From: Paraburkholderia phosphatilytica
Lineage (GTDB): Bacteria; Pseudomonadota; Gammaproteobacteria; Burkholderiales; Burkholderiaceae
Direction of reading: 5' to 3'
Length of the DNA stretch: 62,014 nt
NCBI RefSeq assembly: GCF_003443895.1
Contig: NZ_QQOA01000044.1
Coordinates: forward strand, 1-62,014
Shown here: one piece after another, positions 46,094 through 55,377 of the stretch
Layout: each line of letters opens with the position of its first letter
How positions within the stretch are numbered: position 1 is the first letter of the stretch
Translations under genes and position numbers: made by a program
Notes under the pieces: generated by a model
What the model was told of the DNA's origin: nothing
What the model saw: only the letters and a program-made list of their open reading frames with translations
The model's database searches: none

Positions 46094-46169
46094 ATCGCAT
46101 GCGATTGAATCGTGAGCGATTGACATGCGTGACCGGTTCCTCCAGAATGCATCGCATGCGATTGAATCG
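46094..46169. promoter_or_regulatory. OhrR-type operators upstream of ohr
   Basis: ATCGCATGCGATTGAATCG occurs at 46094-46112 and again, exactly, at 46151-46169, 57 bp apart. Each contains the palindrome ATCGCATGCGAT. The second lies 43 bp before the ohr ATG. Confidence 0.75.
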
Positions 46170-46211
46170 CATCCAATGCAATATCCCTGTCAAACCCATG
46201 AGGAGCTGAAC

Positions 46212-46631
46212 ATGAGCAAGATCGACAAAGTGCTGTACACCGGCAAGACGCGCACGTCGTCAGGCGGACGCGATGGCGAAAGCCGCAGCGATGACGGCCG
46301 CCTGGACGTGAAGCTGTCGTCGCCCGGTAGCGCTGGCAACGGCACGAACCCGGAACAGCTGTTTGCCGCGGGCTGGTCCGCGTGTTTCATCGGCGCGATG
46401 CAGCTTGCCGCGCGCGCGCAGAAAGTGGCGCTGCCGGCCGACCTGGCGGTGAATGCCGAGGTGGATCTCGGCACGGGAGAGGGCGGTTATTTCCTGCAGG
46501 CGCGCCTGAACGTCAGCCTGCCTGGCGTGGAGCGCGACGTCGCGCAACGCCTCGTGGATACCGCGCATCAAACCTGCCCGTATTCGAAGGCGACGCGCGG
46601 CAATATCGATGTGACGATCAATATCGTCTGA
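46212..46631 (+). CDS. ohr: Ohr, organic hydroperoxide reductase
   Basis: 139 residues of the OsmC/Ohr family. Reactive cysteines Cys58 (WSACFIGAM) and Cys122 (QTCPYSKATRGN) give Ohr rather than OsmC. Reduces organic peroxides with lipoyl donors. AGGAG precedes ATG 46212. Convergent with ohrR, repressed through the repeats upstream. Confidence 0.95.
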   Translation: MSKIDKVLYTGKTRTSSGGRDGESRSDDGRLDVKLSSPGSAGNGTNPEQLFAAGWSACFIGAMQLAARAQKVALPADLAVNAEVDLGTGEGGYFLQARLNVSLPGVERDVAQRLVDTAHQTCPYSKATRGNIDVTINIV

Positions 46632-46661
46632 ACGCGGTTCAACTGTTGCGACGTATGACAT

Positions 46662-46693
46662 GCGGCGCCGGGGGCGAATTGCCCCGGCGCCGC
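46662..46693. terminator. Strong GC hairpin between ohr and ohrR
   Basis: Arms GCGGCGCCGGGGGC (46662-46675) and GCCCCGGCGCCGC (46681-46693) with one bulged base and a GAATT loop. It lies between convergent genes and has no U-run. Confidence 0.6.
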
Positions 46694-46700
46694 CGCCGCT

Positions 46701-47165
46701 TCAACCTTCCTGTTCTTCCACCGAGCGAATCAGGTTATTGCGCAGCGTGACGATCGCGCGCTGCATCTTCGCGAATTCGTCGGACGTGAGGCCGGTGGCC
46801 TCGGTCAGGTCCATGCAGAACCCTTTCTCGCGCAGACGCCGGCCGGTTTTCGTCAGGCTCACCAGCACCTGGCGTTCGTCTTCCGGGTCGCGCTGCCGCT
46901 GCAGATACCCCATCGCTTCGAGCTTCTTGAGGATCGGCGTGAGCGTGTTCGATTCCAGAAAGAGCTTTTCGCCGAGGCTGCCAACCGTCTGGTTGTCCTG
47001 CTCCCACAGCGCGATGATCGTGATGTACTGCGTGTAGGTGAGGCCGAGTTCTTCGAGGATCGGCTTGTACGCCTTGCCGAACGCGAGATTCGCGGAATAC
47101 ACCGCGAAGCACAGGAAGTCGGAGAGCTTCGGTTCGGCAACGGTAGTCTTGTGGTTCGAGGCCAT
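46701..47165 (-). CDS. ohrR: OhrR, MarR-family peroxide sensor
   Basis: 154 residues. Redox Cys19 in DFLCFAVYSANLAFGKAY, followed by the Tyr-containing helix YTQYITIIALWEQD; winged HTH LGEKLFLESNTLTPILKKLEAMG and RDPEDERQVLVSLT. Oxidation of the Cys by organic peroxide releases DNA. Confidence 0.94.
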   Translation of the reverse strand: MASNHKTTVAEPKLSDFLCFAVYSANLAFGKAYKPILEELGLTYTQYITIIALWEQDNQTVGSLGEKLFLESNTLTPILKKLEAMGYLQRQRDPEDERQVLVSLTKTGRRLREKGFCMDLTEATGLTSDEFAKMQRAIVTLRNNLIRSVEEQEG

Positions 47166-47209
47166 GAGGATGCTGCTCCCGGATATGGACAGATACTGGC
47201 TTATATTCT

Positions 47210-47246
47210 ATCGCATCCGATTGAATCGGAACCAATCGGATGCGAT
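47210..47246. promoter_or_regulatory. OhrR-type operator upstream of ohrR
   Basis: Arms ATCGCATCCGATTG (47210-47223) and CAATCGGATGCGAT (47233-47246) match perfectly with a 9-bp spacer containing a further AATCGGA. Same core as the repeats before ohr. Confidence 0.78.
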
Positions 47247-47276
47247 GGGGGAGACCTCGATAATCTGACTCGTCGG

Positions 47277-48815
47277 TCAATGCGCGGCAGCCGTGCTCGC
47301 GTACGTCGATTCCCATCCGCCGCCCAGTGCCTTGCACAGCGTGATCAGATTCGCGTCGGCGGTGGCCTTGCTCTGTTCCAGATTGCTTTGAGCCTCCAGC
47401 AACTGCTTCTGCACGTTGAGCACGTCCAGATAATCGAGCGCGCCTGCGTCGTAGCGTTGCCGTGCGATCGAGAGCGCGCGTTCGTTCAGGCTCACGACTG
47501 TCGTGAGCCGGTCGCGCCGCTGCTGTTCCGCATCGTAGACGTTCAGCGCGTCGTCCACTTCTTTCCACGCTTCGAGCACGGTGCGCTTGTAGACGATCGC
47601 GGCTTCCTGCTGCTGAGCCTCGCGCAGTTCGAGCGTGCCTTTCAGGCGTCCGCCTTCGAAGATCGGCATCGTGATCGACGGACCGAGCACGAACTGACCT
47701 GACGCCCAGTTTGCGAGGCTCGACAGTTGCAGGCTCTGGAACCCCGCGCTGCCGTTCAGCGAGATACGTGGATAGAAGTCCGCTTTCGCCATGCCGATCG
47801 ATGCGGTGGCTGCATGCAGGTCGGCTTCCGCCTTGCGAATATCGGGCCGGCGCTGCACGAGCTCCGACGGAAAGCCGATCGGAATCTGTCCGGGAAGCGC
47901 CGGCACGTCGTGCGGCTCGTCGAGCGTTTGCTTCAGCGCGCCCGGTTCTTCGGCGAGCAGCATGCCCATCGCGTTGATCAACGTATCCTCGCGCGATTCG
48001 AGCGTTGGAATGATGCTCTCGATCGACTCGGCCTGGGCCGCGGCGTTCGCCCGGTCCAGGTCCGTCGTCACGCCATCGCGCACGCGATCCTGCGTCAGCT
48101 TCGTCACGTCGTTCGCGATCGCGAGGTTCTGCTTCGCGATCTGCAGCAGCGACTGCGTGTCGCGCAGGTCGATATAGTCGCGTGCAAGTTCCGCGCGGGC
48201 CGAGAGCAGGATCGCATTGCGATCTTCGTACGACGCGTCCGACAGCGCGCCCGCGGCTTCGACGGTGCGACGCACGCCACCCCAGATGTCGAGTTCCCAC
48301 GATGCGTCGAAGCCTGCCTGATACAGGTTGTACGCGGGCGAACCCTTCGATCCCGGCACGGGTGCTACGCCCAGCGGCGTGGCGCCCGACGCCGATTGCG
48401 ACTGCGCGCCCGTCGGCGACACGCCGAGCAGCGACAGGATGCCGTTCGGGCTGCCGCGCTCGCGGTCGTACGATGCGTTGGCATCCACCGTCGGGTACTT
48501 TGCCGCGCCGGCCACGCGCTGGTTGGCCCGGCTTTGCTGCAGACGCGCGGAGGCCGCGGCCACGTCGAGGTTCGCGTCGGCCAGCTGCTTTTCCAGCGTG
48601 TTCAGCGTGGGATCGTTGAACAGCGTCCACCAGTCCGGGTTGAAATCGGCTTCCACGGGCTTGCTTGCCGATTGCGCGGTTTCCGTGCGATCGAACACCT
48701 CAGGTGTAGCGCTCTTCGGCGGTTCGAAGTTCGGGCCCACGGTACAGCCGGTGATCGCGAGGCTCACGAGGATCGTGATCAGGATCTCGCGGAGGGAGAG
48801 TCGGATCGCGTTCAT
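47277..48815 (-). CDS. Outer-membrane efflux lipoprotein (NodT/OprM-like)
   Basis: 512 residues. Lipoprotein signal ending ITGC (Cys24), then VGPNFEPP, the start of NodT-type channels. Two repeated OEP domains follow with long helices. Forms the outer-membrane duct of the pump encoded upstream. Its start overlaps the stop of the adaptor gene. Confidence 0.93.
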   Translation of the reverse strand: MNAIRLSLREILITILVSLAITGCTVGPNFEPPKSATPEVFDRTETAQSASKPVEADFNPDWWTLFNDPTLNTLEKQLADANLDVAAASARLQQSRANQRVAGAAKYPTVDANASYDRERGSPNGILSLLGVSPTGAQSQSASGATPLGVAPVPGSKGSPAYNLYQAGFDASWELDIWGGVRRTVEAAGALSDASYEDRNAILLSARAELARDYIDLRDTQSLLQIAKQNLAIANDVTKLTQDRVRDGVTTDLDRANAAAQAESIESIIPTLESREDTLINAMGMLLAEEPGALKQTLDEPHDVPALPGQIPIGFPSELVQRRPDIRKAEADLHAATASIGMAKADFYPRISLNGSAGFQSLQLSSLANWASGQFVLGPSITMPIFEGGRLKGTLELREAQQQEAAIVYKRTVLEAWKEVDDALNVYDAEQQRRDRLTTVVSLNERALSIARQRYDAGALDYLDVLNVQKQLLEAQSNLEQSKATADANLITLCKALGGGWESTYASTAAAH

Positions 48816-49897
48816 TTGTCTTCTCCTTGCTGCACTGCTGTAGCGCGCTGATCGCGCTGGCGGCCAACCGCCACTTCCGTTTCAACCGAAAGCCCCACGC
48901 TCAACGCGGACGCCGCCGGTTGTCCCTGCTCGATGGCGATCTTCACCGGCACGCGCTGCACGATCTTCGTGAAGTTGCCGGTGGCGTTGTCCGGTGCGAT
49001 CGGCGCGAAGCTCACGCCGGTGGCCGGCGCGAGACTATCCACGTGACCGCGGATCACGACGCCCGGAAAACTGTCCACCTTGATGCGCACGCTTTCGCCG
49101 GGCCGCATTTTCGTGATCTGGTTCTCCTGGAAATTCGCGACCACATACGCATCCGAGAGCGGCACGATCGCGAGCACCGGCGCACCAGGCGTCACGAATG
49201 CACCGACGCGCGCCGAGCGCCGTCCGATCTTGCCGTCGACGGGTGCGCGAATTTCGGTGTACGAGAGGTTCAGCTCCGCCTGCTGCAGCACCGCTTCGGC
49301 GCGCTGCTCCGCGCCTGCTGCCTTGTCGCGCTGCGTACGCAGCACGTCGAGATTCTGCTCGGTCGCCGACAGCGCGGCGCGATCGTGCGCCTGCTGCGCG
49401 AGTTGCTCGGCCAGCGTGCTCGACGCATGCTGCTGCTCCTGCGCGGTGCCCGCGCCGGTTTCCGAAAGGCTCTGGTAACGCGCTGCGTTGGCCTGCGCGA
49501 ACGAGATTGCCGCCTGATCGGATTGCAGTGCCGCGCGCGCCTGGTCGACGAGCGAGGGCTGCCGCGCGATCTCGGCATCGAAATTCGCCACGGCCGCTTT
49601 CGCTGCGGCGACATCGGCCTGCGCGCTCGACAATGCCGCGCGGTAGTCGCGATCGTCGATACGCACCAGCAATTGGCCGGCTTTCACCGACTGGTTGTCG
49701 TCGACCAGCACGTCCGAGATCTGCCCGCTGACGCGCGGCGCGACGAGCGTGAAATCGGCTTGCACGTAGGCGTCGTTGGTGGATTCGGTAGTCGGGTTCG
49801 CGAAGAGCTTCGTGGAGCCCCACGCCGCGACACCGAGTGCAACGGCAAGCACCGCAATGCGGATTGTCTTCGGATTGGAACGGATAAAGTTTGACAT
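48812..49897 (-). CDS. Membrane-fusion adaptor (HlyD/EmrA family)
   Basis: 361 residues. One N-terminal membrane segment (TIRIAVLAVALGVAAWGSTKL), TNDAYVQADFTLVAPRVSG and the barrel-sandwich half VKAGQLLVRIDDRDY, a long Ala/Gln-rich coiled coil, and YTEIRAPVDGKIGRRSARVG. Links the inner-membrane MFS pump to the channel. Starts 14 bp after the MFS gene stop. Confidence 0.94.
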   Translation of the reverse strand: MSNFIRSNPKTIRIAVLAVALGVAAWGSTKLFANPTTESTNDAYVQADFTLVAPRVSGQISDVLVDDNQSVKAGQLLVRIDDRDYRAALSSAQADVAAAKAAVANFDAEIARQPSLVDQARAALQSDQAAISFAQANAARYQSLSETGAGTAQEQQHASSTLAEQLAQQAHDRAALSATEQNLDVLRTQRDKAAGAEQRAEAVLQQAELNLSYTEIRAPVDGKIGRRSARVGAFVTPGAPVLAIVPLSDAYVVANFQENQITKMRPGESVRIKVDSFPGVVIRGHVDSLAPATGVSFAPIAPDNATGNFTKIVQRVPVKIAIEQGQPAASALSVGLSVETEVAVGRQRDQRATAVQQGEDK

Positions 49898-49911
49898 GAT
49901 AGATACGCCCC

Positions 49912-51477
49912 TTAGTGGGAAGAGGGAGGCGTATCACTCCACGGCGGGTAGATACGCACGGGTAACACCGGAACAATCAGAAGCAGGACGATGGCGACGC
50001 CTGCCATCACGCGGTACAGGTCCGCGGATGTCAGTACCACGGCCTGCTCGTGGAGGCGGTGTGCGAGTTCGTCGAGGCCATGAGCCGCGTCGATGCTCTG
50101 GCTCGCGATCAGCGCATGGTTGCCCAGCTGATCGACGAGGACGGTCGAATGAAAGTGTTCGCGCGCGGTGCCCAGGCTTTCTATCAGGCCGGTTGCCGCG
50201 GCGGCGGAAAAGGTCTTCAGCGAGTTGAACATCGCCGATGCGAAGGGTCCTTCGGTGGGCGGCAAACCGGTTGTGACGCCCATCAGGATGCCCATGATCA
50301 GCATTGGCTGCGCGAGGATCTGCAGCGATTGCAGCAGGTAGAAATTCTGGCGCGTCCAGTCGCTGCTCATGAAGCTGCCCATCAGGCACGTCGCGATCAT
50401 CAGCGAGATTCCGGTTGCGAGCACCCAGCGGCTATCCACGCGCTTGAGGTTCAGGATGGCAGCGGTCAGCGGCAGCGTGATCAGCAGCGGCACGGCAACC
50501 AGCAGCGACAGCGGCGCAGTTTGCAAAGGCCGGTACGAATGAACCTGCGCGAGGTATTGGCTGGGTATCGCCGTGACGCCGACGATCAACGTCACCGCAC
50601 CCGCAAGCGTCGTCAGGCCATGCGTGAAGTTCCTGCGCGACAGCATCTGGAGCTTGAAGAACGGCAGCGGATGAAACCATTCGTTCACGAAAAACGCCAC
50701 CAGCAGCAGCGCGCCGCCACCCACCATCACGTAGATGAACGACGAGTTCAGCCAGTCGAGCCGGTCGCCTTGCAGCAGCGCGATCACGAGCATTGCGACG
50801 GCTGGAAAGCCGGTGATGAAGCCGGTCCAGTTGAACGAGCGAAGCCGTTCGAGCTTGAGCGGGTCGTCGGGCAGCCCTTGCTGGATCGCCACGCAGCTCA
50901 GCAGACCGAGCGGCACGATCTGCCAGAACGCCATGCGCCAGCTCACGAACTCCGTCCACAGCGCGGCGAGCGGTGTGCCGAGCGCCGGCCCGAACGTCGC
51001 GGTGAGCGCGTAACCCGCGAGTCCGTACAGCTTCACCTTCGGCGGCAGATAGCGAAGCGCGACGATGATCAGCATCGGCGGCAGACATCCGCCGGCAATG
51101 CCCTGCAGCACGCGCAACGTGTACAGCGACGCCACATTCGGCGCGAACGGACACAGCACGCCGAACAGCATCGTCGCGATCACGGCGCCGATCGTAAAGC
51201 GCTTCAGCGTGAACGTGATGCCGAACCATGGCGCGAAGACCATCGTCGCGACATTGGCGGCTTCGAACAATGCCGTCAGCCACGTGCCGTCGTCATGCCC
51301 GATCGACAGCGCGCCCTGAATGTCGGTCATCGCCTGCGCGGTGACCTGTTCGTTCAGGATGGCCAGCAGGGACGCGAGCAGCATCCCGATCAGGCCGCTG
51401 GCAAGACGAAGCGAAAGCGTGGCCTGAGCAGGCGTTCGCGCGGGCGTTTCAGTCGTCAAAGGATGAGCGGTAGACAT
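49912..51477 (-). CDS. MFS multidrug pump, DHA2/EmrB family (14 segments)
   Basis: 521 residues. Segments and motifs of the EmrB group, such as LLASLLAILNEQVTAQAMTDIQ, TFGPALGTPLAALWTEFVSWR (motif C-like). Exports drugs with the adaptor and channel. ATG 51477 lies 11 bp beyond the stop of the ABM gene. Frame upstream is not coding. Confidence 0.93.
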   Translation of the reverse strand: MSTAHPLTTETPARTPAQATLSLRLASGLIGMLLASLLAILNEQVTAQAMTDIQGALSIGHDDGTWLTALFEAANVATMVFAPWFGITFTLKRFTIGAVIATMLFGVLCPFAPNVASLYTLRVLQGIAGGCLPPMLIIVALRYLPPKVKLYGLAGYALTATFGPALGTPLAALWTEFVSWRMAFWQIVPLGLLSCVAIQQGLPDDPLKLERLRSFNWTGFITGFPAVAMLVIALLQGDRLDWLNSSFIYVMVGGGALLLVAFFVNEWFHPLPFFKLQMLSRRNFTHGLTTLAGAVTLIVGVTAIPSQYLAQVHSYRPLQTAPLSLLVAVPLLITLPLTAAILNLKRVDSRWVLATGISLMIATCLMGSFMSSDWTRQNFYLLQSLQILAQPMLIMGILMGVTTGLPPTEGPFASAMFNSLKTFSAAAATGLIESLGTAREHFHSTVLVDQLGNHALIASQSIDAAHGLDELAHRLHEQAVVLTSADLYRVMAGVAIVLLLIVPVLPVRIYPPWSDTPPSSH

Positions 51478-51488
51478 AGCGGTTGCCC

Positions 51489-52163
51489 TCACGCGCGAGG
51501 CTGAGCCTCTTCGAAGTACTGCGGCGCTTCCCGGCGATCGAACATGCCGTACTCGCGAATCACGCGGATCTGGCGCGCGCGCACATCGCTCGGCAGCGTC
51601 GCGCTGCGTGCGAATGTGTCGGCAGCGTTCTGATCGCGCCACGTCGCCACCACGATCACTTCACCGGGCGTCATCAGCGCGTCGAACACGTCCCATGCAA
51701 CGAGGCTCGATGCGCTTGTGTCGAACCCCAGCGATTTCGCGACGACTTGCGCGCCGGCCTGTTTTACCCATTCGGTTTCGCGCTTCGCATCGAGCAGCAT
51801 GACCGCAGTGCCGGCGCCCGTTTCGGTCACGTCGAGGCGTTGTTCGAGCAGCACCTGTCCCGCGGGAATCCGCGTATCCGCGACGATCTGGCCAATGCGC
51901 AGCCGGTAGTCGGCGAACACCCGATCGCGCGCTGCCTGCTGCACCTTGTGATGCTTCGTCGTGGTGCGCCAGCGGATCAGCGACTTCTCGTCGCGCCAGC
52001 TCGACAGCGACAGCGGCCATCCATCGCGCGTCAGGCTCGCATAGCGGGTGTTGTCGACGAACCCGTCGATCTTTTCGAGCTCGGGACGAAGCATCTTCGC
52101 CATGCCGAGATAGGCATCGAACTGCTCGGGTATCGGGTTGACTTCAAGCATTGCGGAAAACAT
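51489..52163 (-). CDS. Antibiotic-biosynthesis-monooxygenase (ABM)-like protein, two domains
   Basis: 224 residues. First half MFSAMLEVNPIPEQFDAYLGM, DGWPLSLSSWRDEKSLIRWR is a clear ABM ferredoxin-like domain; the second half (about 105-205: VMLLDAKRET ... VIVVATWRD) repeats the fold without strong motifs. First gene of the efflux operon, so it may modify or degrade the exported compound. No cofactor site visible. Confidence 0.8.
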   Translation of the reverse strand: MFSAMLEVNPIPEQFDAYLGMAKMLRPELEKIDGFVDNTRYASLTRDGWPLSLSSWRDEKSLIRWRTTTKHHKVQQAARDRVFADYRLRIGQIVADTRIPAGQVLLEQRLDVTETGAGTAVMLLDAKRETEWVKQAGAQVVAKSLGFDTSASSLVAWDVFDALMTPGEVIVVATWRDQNAADTFARSATLPSDVRARQIRVIREYGMFDRREAPQYFEEAQPRA

Positions 52164-52553
52164 GACGGGCGCTTCCTTTTCTGTTGATACGACGTGACGT
52201 AAACCTTCGCGGGGCCGGCTGAATTCAGTGCGTTTTCCGCGGTGTTGAACCAGGCCAGGCGGTGAGTGAATTGTCTGTGAGCGGTCGCATTTTCTGAAGC
52301 AAAAGCGCGGCGGTTATTGGGCCATTGAATGCGCGAAATTTGCCATTAGATACGGGTGCTGAAACAGTGTTTTCAGCACGGCAGGCAACTGAATCTGATC
52401 GCGTCGAACGTGATGAAAAGCGCTGCTTCATAAGCGCATGAAAGCGATCGAAGCTGGCCATTCTTGATGCGTTTCAGGCCATGAGAACGCGCGGCGCATT
52501 GCGATGCCTACAATCGCGCCATATGTATGGTCTTGACGAGACAGGAACGGGAA
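52164..52553. other. Divergent promoter region of efflux operon and LysR gene
   Basis: 390 bp, lower GC than the genes. Contains arms GTGCTGAAA (52356-52364) and TTTCAGCAC (52371-52379) with a 6-bp spacer, a LysR-type operator candidate. No gene seen. Confidence 0.55.
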
Positions 52554-53486
52554 ATGGACAAACTGCGCGAGATGGAAGTGTTCGTTGCCATCGTCGATCG
52601 GGGCAGCTTCACGGGCGCGGCGGAAAAGCTCGGCATGTCGACACCCGCGGTGTCGCGCGCGCTCAATTCGCTCGAAGCGCGGCTCGGCACGCAGCTGCTT
52701 GCGCGCACCACGCGCACGATCCGTCCGACGGATGCGGGTGTGGGTTATCTGGATGCGTGCCGCAAGGTGCTGGACGCGGTCACCGACGCGGAAGCGGACG
52801 TCGCGGCCGACCCTCTCAATCCCGTGGGCACGCTGACCATTTCCGCGCCGGTGCTGTTCGGGCAGCGCTTCGTCGCGCCGCTCGTGAACGCGTTTGCGCT
52901 GCGCTATCCGGAGATCAGCATCCATGCCGTCTACGCGGATCGCACCACGCGACTGCTCGACGAAGGCGTGGATATCGCGGTTCGCATCGGCCATCTGGGC
53001 GATGCTTCGATCTTCGCGATTCCGCTAGGCTTCGTGCGGCGTCAAACGTTCGCAGCGCCCGCCTATCTCGCGACGCATGGCGAACCGGTGCATCCCCGCG
53101 ACCTGTCGAATCACCGCTGCGTGTCGTTCGCAGGTGTGTCGCATCCGCTCGAGTGGGTGTTCAACGAGAACGGTGCGAGGCTACCGGTGCGGCTACAGCC
53201 ACGGATGATCGTCGATCTTGCACCTGCCGCGATCCAGGCGGCGCTCGACTGCGTCGGGATCACGCAGTTGCTGTCGTATCAGGCGGCGCCCGAAGTGCTT
53301 GCCGGCAGATTGCGGCCGGTGCTGACGGCATTCGAGCCCGAGTCTACGCCGGTGAATCTGCTGCACGTCGAGCGGCGAGGCAGCAGCGGCAAGATCCGTG
53401 CATTCGTGGAATTCGTGACCGCGACTTTGCGCGGCAATCCGTATCTTCAAACCGAAGAGGCGACGGCAATGCACAGCTCGCGGTAA
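52554..53486 (+). CDS. LysR-family regulator of the efflux operon
   Basis: 310 residues. MDKLREMEVFVAIVDRGSFT, HTH GAAEKLGMSTPAVSRALNSLE, effector domain GTLTISAPVLFGQRFVAP. ATG 52554 is chosen over 52527 (which lies before the conserved start). Divergent from the ABM-MFS-adaptor-channel operon. Confidence 0.92.
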   Translation: MDKLREMEVFVAIVDRGSFTGAAEKLGMSTPAVSRALNSLEARLGTQLLARTTRTIRPTDAGVGYLDACRKVLDAVTDAEADVAADPLNPVGTLTISAPVLFGQRFVAPLVNAFALRYPEISIHAVYADRTTRLLDEGVDIAVRIGHLGDASIFAIPLGFVRRQTFAAPAYLATHGEPVHPRDLSNHRCVSFAGVSHPLEWVFNENGARLPVRLQPRMIVDLAPAAIQAALDCVGITQLLSYQAAPEVLAGRLRPVLTAFEPESTPVNLLHVERRGSSGKIRAFVEFVTATLRGNPYLQTEEATAMHSSR

Positions 53487-53977
53487 GCCGACACCAGCGC
53501 ATCGAGGCTGAATGCGCGGTTGAGGCCGCTTGGATTCGGCAGCACCCAGACGCGCGCGCCGCCGAAGGTCTCCGGTTGCAGACCCCATTCGATATCGCGT
53601 TTGCCGGACATCGCGGCCAGCGCCATCTTGCCGAGGAACGCGACATAGCGCGGCGCATAGTGTTCGATCTTGCGTTCGAATGCCGCGGCGGACGCGGCGA
53701 TTTCGACGCGCGTGAGTTCGTCCGCGCGTGCCGTTGCGCGCGAGACTGCTGTGGTGAGGCCGCAGCCATAGCGAAGAAACGTGTGGTCGTCTTCAGGGCG
53801 AATCTGTTCGCGCGTGAAGCCCGCGAGATGCACGACGCGCCAGAACCGGTTGTTTCGGCCCTCGAAGTGATGGCCCGTCAGCGCCGCGCGCAGGCCCGGA
53901 TTGATGCCGCAAAACACCAGCGACAAACCCGGCGCGAGGATATCCGGCAGCGGTTGGGATGCAACGGCGACACTCAC
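53447..53977 (-). CDS. mug: Mug, G/U mismatch-specific DNA glycosylase
   Basis: 176 residues from GTG 53977, which overlaps the glxA-like stop (GTGA). Family motifs LVFCGINPGLRAALTGHHF (active-site Asn) and VLPNPSGLNRAF. Removes uracil or thymine mispaired with G. The open frame reaches 54733 inside the regulator as a shadow. Its 3' end overlaps the end of the LysR gene by 40 bp. Confidence 0.9.
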   Translation of the reverse strand: MSVAVASQPLPDILAPGLSLVFCGINPGLRAALTGHHFEGRNNRFWRVVHLAGFTREQIRPEDDHTFLRYGCGLTTAVSRATARADELTRVEIAASAAAFERKIEHYAPRYVAFLGKMALAAMSGKRDIEWGLQPETFGGARVWVLPNPSGLNRAFSLDALVSAYRELCIAVASSV

Positions 53978-55005
53978 GGATGCGCGGCGCCTTGCGTAGC
54001 CGCTCGCTGGCTTGCGGCGCCGTTGAAGGTCCACGGTGCGGCGCCATCGGTGTCGGCACGAAAGCGTTGCCGATACTGTTTGGGCGTGACGTTCAGACGC
54101 CGCGAGAACGTGGTGCGCATCTGCGTTGCGCTGGTGAAGCCGCAATTGAACGCGACGGTTTTCAGCGGCGCATCCGAGTCTTCCAGCAGCTTCCTCGCGG
54201 TGTCCACGCGAACCTGTTCGACGAATGCCGACGGCGTGACCTTCGCGTACTTTGCGAACAACCGCGAAAACGTGCGCCGGCTCACGGACACCGCGCTCGC
54301 GAGCTGTTCGATCGAGAGGGCATCGGTTATATGTTCGGTCACGTACCGGTGCACCTTGCCGACGATCGGATTTTCGTCCTTGCCGGCGCCGATGTACGGG
54401 CTGTATTGCGACTGGCCGCCTTCGCGCTGGATGTACACGACGAGCCGCTTCGCGACGCGCACCGCCATCTCGTGGCCCCAGTCTTCCGCTACGAGCGACA
54501 GACACAGATCGATGCCCGCCGTCACACCGGCCGACGTAAACAGCCGGCCGTCGCGGATAAAAATCCTGTCGGGCTCCACGCAGGCATCTGGAAACTCGGC
54601 AGCGAGGCGCCCAGCGTCCGCCCAGTGCGTGGTCACTTCGCGGCCGTCGATCAAGCCGGCGTGCCCGAGCAGAAACGCGCCATTGCAGACTGAGCCGAAG
54701 CGGCTTGCACCACGCGCCTGATTTTGCAGCCATGCAAGAAACTCGCTCGATGGCTGCGAGTCCGGCAATTGCGGACCGCCTGCCACGAGGATCAGATCGT
54801 ACTGGGTATCGGCATCGGCATAACCGAAGGGCACCGCAAGCTGCATCCCGTTCGAACAGGTCACGGTGCCGGCGCGGCTTCCCACCAGCGACACTTCGTA
54901 CCGCTGATGCGCGGGGAGATTGGCATTCGCTTCTGCAAAGACGTCGAGCGGACCCGCGACGTCGAGTGCTTGCGCACCATCGGAGACAACAATGGCGACC
55001 TTCAT
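53974..55005 (-). CDS. GlxA-family AraC-type regulator (DJ-1/PfpI sensor + HTH)
   Basis: 343 residues. Residues 1-190 are a DJ-1/PfpI domain (MKVAIVVSDGAQALDVAGPL, with Cys in GSVCNGAFLLGHAG at the nucleophile elbow). A C-terminal AraC HTH follows (LSIEQLASAVSVSRRTFSRLF, FNCGFTSATQMRTTFSRRL). GAGG precedes ATG 55005. Translationally coupled to mug. Confidence 0.93.
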   Translation of the reverse strand: MKVAIVVSDGAQALDVAGPLDVFAEANANLPAHQRYEVSLVGSRAGTVTCSNGMQLAVPFGYADADTQYDLILVAGGPQLPDSQPSSEFLAWLQNQARGASRFGSVCNGAFLLGHAGLIDGREVTTHWADAGRLAAEFPDACVEPDRIFIRDGRLFTSAGVTAGIDLCLSLVAEDWGHEMAVRVAKRLVVYIQREGGQSQYSPYIGAGKDENPIVGKVHRYVTEHITDALSIEQLASAVSVSRRTFSRLFAKYAKVTPSAFVEQVRVDTARKLLEDSDAPLKTVAFNCGFTSATQMRTTFSRRLNVTPKQYRQRFRADTDGAAPWTFNGAASQRAATQGAAHP

Positions 55006-55377
55006 GTCGTGACCTCGATCAGGGTTGCGCAAGCTTGCGGGGTACTACGTTTCGGCATCGCTTCGCGGAGGTTTGATGCAGAACGATCCGCGTCAGCAAC
55101 GAGAGTGGCCAAGCTTACAGCATCCATCGCATCGCGCGCCCTCCATGGCCGTTAAATGACTTTTGCGTCCGTGTAAAGACTCGGAGCCGTGGCCCAAATT
55201 GCACTTCAAATGGCCTGCTAACGCGCCACCTGCAGGTTTCCGCTGGCGCGTCCATTCAATAGACTGGGTTCGAAGGGAATAGCCCGGCACTGAAGCGAAA
55301 GCCGGGCTGTTCCTGCAATCGCATCGGCGCTGAATGGTTCGTGCCATGCGCGGATTGGACGCTTGGAGTCACGGCGT
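55006..55377. other. 372-bp region between the GlxA-like genes
   Basis: No gene. Contains palindrome CGCAAGCTTGCG (55028-55039) just before the regulator start and a hairpin AGCCCGGC (55281-55288)/GCCGGGCT (55301-55308). Confidence 0.55.

Noticed and set aside
53447..54733. 428-residue version of Mug
   Set aside because: The first 250 residues overlap the GlxA regulator; Mug similarity starts at the GTG.
55281..55308. Hairpin as terminator of the minus-strand regulator
   Set aside because: It lies upstream of that gene's start and lacks a U-run; kept only as a structure in the gap.
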